From Pseudomonadota bacterium (GTDB lineage Bacteria; Pseudomonadota; Gammaproteobacteria; Steroidobacterales; Steroidobacteraceae), in contig JAKCEJ010000148.1 in the NCBI GenBank assembly GCA_021838065.1, forward strand, positions 1 through 7,246: a stretch of 7,246 nt of DNA, in the 5' to 3' direction. This document shows positions 5,004 to 7,246 of the stretch, in pieces. A model generated the notes under the pieces. The model was not told where the DNA came from. It worked only from the letters and a program-made list of their open reading frames with translations, and ran no database searches. The stretch's first letter is position 1; each line of letters opens with the position of its first letter. The position numbers and the translations under genes were made by a program.

Positions 5004-7034
5004 TCACGTTACCGGTTCGGGCGAGGCAATGCCGTGCTGTTTCAGCAGGGCGCGCACCTCGGGCGGGCGCCCGCGGAAGGCGATGAACGCGGCCAGCGGG
5101 TCGCGGCTGCCGCCCTGCGAGAGAATGGTGTCGAGGTAGCGCCGGGCCGTGTCCCGGTCGAAGGCCCCGCGCTCCTCGAACGCGGAAAACGCATCCGCCG
5201 CGAGCACCTCCGCCCATTTGTAGCTGTAGTAGCCGGCCGCGTACCCGCCGGCGAAGATGTGACCGAAACTCATCGGAAAGCGGTTCCATCCGGGCACCGG
5301 GACGACCGACACCTGGCGGCGCACCTCGCCCAGAATATCGAGCACCCGCGCGCCGCGCGCCGGATCGTATTCGGCGTGCAGGCGGAAGTCGAACAGCGCG
5401 AACTCCAGCTGCCGGACCATCTGCAGCCCGGAGTGGAAGCTGCGCGTGGCGCGCAGCCGCTGCTGCACCTCGGTCGGCAGCGGCGCGCCGCTCAGGTAGT
5501 GCCCGGAGATCCGCCCGAGCACCTCCGGGCGCCAGGCGTAGTTCTCCATGAACTGGCTCGGCAGCTCGACCGCATCCCACGCGACCCCGTTGATGCCGGC
5601 GAGACTCGGAAAGTCGACGCGGGTGAGCAGGTGATGCAGGCCGTGTCCGAACTCGTGAAACAGCGTCAACACATCATCGTGCGTCAACAGCGCCGGGTGG
5701 TTTTGCCCGGGCGGCAGCACGTTCAGCACCAGGTACGCCACCGGCATCGCATCGCCGCTCGCGAGGTGTTTGCGCCCGATGCACTCGTCCATCCACGCTC
5801 CGCTGCGCTTGTGCGGCCGCGCGTAGGCATCCAGATAGAAGCTGCCCACGTGCCCCCCGTCGCCGTGGATCTCGAAGAAGCGCACGTCCGGGTGCCAGAC
5901 CGGAGCGCCCGAGCGCTCGCGGATGTGTACGCCGAAGAGCCGCTCGGCGACCTCGAACAGGCCCGACAACACCCGCGGCAGCGGAAAGTAGGGGCGCAGC
6001 TCCTCCTGCGACACCGCATGGCGCTGCTTTTGCAGCTGCTCGGCGTAGAAGGCGACGTCCCAGGCCTCGAGCCGATGCCCCGCGAACGCCTCCAGTTCGG
6101 TGAATTCGCGCTCGGCGGCCGGCCTCGCTGCGCGCGCGAGCTCCTCGAGGAAACTCATAACCTCACCGCGCGTGCGCGCCATGCGCTTGGCGAGCGCGTA
6201 ATCGGCGAAGTTCTCAAAGCCCAGGGTCCGGGCCGCCTCGTGGCGCCGGGAGAGGATCTGCTCGATGACCGGCGCGTTGTCCCAACGGCCGGCCTGGGGG
6301 CCCTGATCGGAGGCGCGCGTGGCCCATGCGGCGTAAAACGCCTCGCGCAGCTCGGCCGATTGCGCATCGGTCACCACCGCGACGTAGGTCGGCTGGTCGA
6401 GCGTCAGGATCCAGCCTTCCATGCGCTTCTCGTGCGCGCGGCGGCGGGCCTGATCCACCAGCACCTCGTTGAGCCCGCGCAACTGCGCCGGATCGGTGAG
6501 GTGGTGGCTCCAGGCGTTGGTGGCATCCAGCACGTTCTCCTCGAACTTCGCCTGCAGCTGGGTGAGCTCGAGCATCACCTTCTTGAAGTGCTCCTTGGCG
6601 GCGCGGGGCAGGCCGACTCCGGCCAGCGTGAAGTCCTGCAGCGTGTGCTCGATGACGCGGCGGCGAACCGCATCCAGCGCCGCGCCCTCGCGCGCCTCGA
6701 TACCGCGGCACGCGCGGTACAGCGGCTCGTTCTGCGCCAGGTCGGTCTGGTAGGCCGACAGCAGCGGCAGGCAGGCGTTGTAGGCGGTGCGCAGCGTCTC
6801 GGAATTGAGCACGGCGTTGAGATGACTCACCGGCGACCATGCGCGCGCAACGCGGTGATGCAGCTCCTCGAGCGGCTCGACCACCGTGGCGAACGACGGT
6901 GGCTCGCGCGCGGCGATCGCGTCGATCTCGGTGCGCGCCTCGGCAAGGAGCGCGGTGAGGGCCGGCTCGACGTCGGCGGCGGTGATGCGCGGGAAGGGCG
7001 GCAGCGGGTCTCGGGCGAGCAGCGGATTGTCCAT
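5004..7034 (-). CDS. prlC: Oligopeptidase A, M3 zinc metallopeptidase
   Basis: The 676-residue cytoplasmic zinc endopeptidase of family M3 is close in length to E. coli oligopeptidase A (680). That family degrades short peptides, including cleaved lipoprotein signal peptides. The zinc site is HEFGH (460-464: ligands His460 and His464, catalytic Glu461), with third ligand Glu490 in WDAVELPSQFMEN. The Gly/Tyr-rich substrate segment, which includes GHIFAGGYAAGYYSYKW, is near the C-terminus. The N-terminus (MDNPLL, then LPPFPRI) matches the start of oligopeptidase A proteins, so the ATG at 7034 is well supported although its ribosome site is weak. It has no signal peptide. It lies 58 nt downstream of gor on the same strand and is probably cotranscribed. 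Dcp (dipeptidyl carboxypeptidase) is the related alternative, but the VELPSQFMEN form and N-terminus favour oligopeptidase A. Confidence 0.95.
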   Translation of the reverse strand: MDNPLLARDPLPPFPRITAADVEPALTALLAEARTEIDAIAAREPPSFATVVEPLEELHHRVARAWSPVSHLNAVLNSETLRTAYNACLPLLSAYQTDLAQNEPLYRACRGIEAREGAALDAVRRRVIEHTLQDFTLAGVGLPRAAKEHFKKVMLELTQLQAKFEENVLDATNAWSHHLTDPAQLRGLNEVLVDQARRRAHEKRMEGWILTLDQPTYVAVVTDAQSAELREAFYAAWATRASDQGPQAGRWDNAPVIEQILSRRHEAARTLGFENFADYALAKRMARTRGEVMSFLEELARAARPAAEREFTELEAFAGHRLEAWDVAFYAEQLQKQRHAVSQEELRPYFPLPRVLSGLFEVAERLFGVHIRERSGAPVWHPDVRFFEIHGDGGHVGSFYLDAYARPHKRSGAWMDECIGRKHLASGDAMPVAYLVLNVLPPGQNHPALLTHDDVLTLFHEFGHGLHHLLTRVDFPSLAGINGVAWDAVELPSQFMENYAWRPEVLGRISGHYLSGAPLPTEVQQRLRATRSFHSGLQMVRQLEFALFDFRLHAEYDPARGARVLDILGEVRRQVSVVPVPGWNRFPMSFGHIFAGGYAAGYYSYKWAEVLAADAFSAFEERGAFDRDTARRYLDTILSQGGSRDPLAAFIAFRGRPPEVRALLKQHGIASPEPVT

Positions 7035-7092
7035 GGCGGCATTCTGCCCGAGCGGCGCGCCGACGCAACTGCCGCGCTCCGCGACCCGCGCC

Positions 7093-7246
7093 TCAGCGCA
7101 TCGTCACCAACTCCTCGGCACTGGTCGGGTGAATGGCCACGGTATCGTCGAAATCCGCCTTGGTCGCGCCCATGCGCACCGCGACCGCGAAGCCCTGCAT
7201 CATCTCGTCGGCGCCCCCGCCGATGACGTGCACGCCCACCACGCGC
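7093..7246 (-). CDS. gor: Glutathione-disulfide reductase, C-terminal fragment
   Basis: Only the last 50 residues and the stop are in the window; the rest lies beyond the right edge. The fragment reads RVVGVHVIG, then GADEMMQGFAVAVRMGATK, and ends in HPTSAEELVTMR. This is the dimerisation-domain end of glutathione reductase, an FAD/NADPH enzyme that keeps cytoplasmic glutathione reduced. The His-Pro-Thr motif with a Glu five residues after the His (visible residues 39 and 44) is the active-site acid/base pair, equivalent to His439 and Glu444 of the E. coli enzyme. The ending VTMR separates it from mercuric and dihydrolipoamide reductases. Trypanothione reductase shares this region but is not expected in bacteria. 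prlC follows after 58 nt. Confidence 0.93.
   Translation of the reverse strand, partial: RVVGVHVIGGGADEMMQGFAVAVRMGATKADFDDTVAIHPTSAEELVTMR

Noticed and set aside
3856..5580. A longer reading of the HD gene beginning inside prlC
   Set aside because: The extra N-terminal part lies in another frame of prlC and reads as low-complexity Arg/Ala sequence; the true start is at 4869 or 4974.
4911..7226. An open frame of about 770 codons on the plus strand, opposite prlC
   Set aside because: Same antisense-shadow effect; the minus strand encodes a full-length M3 peptidase with an intact zinc site.

Overview
This is a GC-rich bacterial chromosome segment with a strong G/C bias at third codon positions. 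It most likely comes from a high-GC gammaproteobacterium, for example near the Xanthomonadales, Nevskiales or Steroidobacterales; that placement is inferred from protein resemblance and gene order, not from a marker gene. Two enzyme genes run off the window ends. No mobile element, CRISPR array, tRNA, rRNA or prophage gene is visible.

Layout. Bases 1-793 (minus) hold most of a type-2 malate dehydrogenase (mdh, 3' end missing). A 210-bp divergent intergenic region (794-1003) separates it from a Dps ferritin-like gene (1004-1486, plus) and contains two dyad-symmetric elements, each placed over a candidate promoter. The dps stop codon faces the stop codon of a membrane PAS-GGDEF-EAL protein (1506-3569, minus), and a perfect hairpin spans both stops. 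Upstream of that gene, 3570-3855 holds a near-consensus sigma-70 promoter whose predicted +1 falls on the ATG of a 71-codon ORF. The stop of that ORF overlaps the GTG start of the GGDEF-EAL gene. Next come an HD-superfamily metal phosphohydrolase (3856-4869, minus), an M3 oligopeptidase A (prlC, 5004-7034, minus) and the last 50 codons of glutathione reductase (gor, 7093-7246, minus).

How it fits together. gor, prlC, the HD gene and the GGDEF-EAL gene all point the same way and may be partly cotranscribed. prlC near gor recalls the Escherichia coli prlC-rlmJ-gor neighbourhood, here without rlmJ between them. The HD gene and the GGDEF-EAL gene could both act on nucleotide signals, but the HD substrate cannot be read from sequence. 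Most of the window is ordinary housekeeping, stress and signalling content. The part most worth testing is the promoter and short ORF ahead of the GGDEF-EAL gene, which looks like a leaderless, translationally coupled leader peptide. I saw no clear undescribed multi-gene system.
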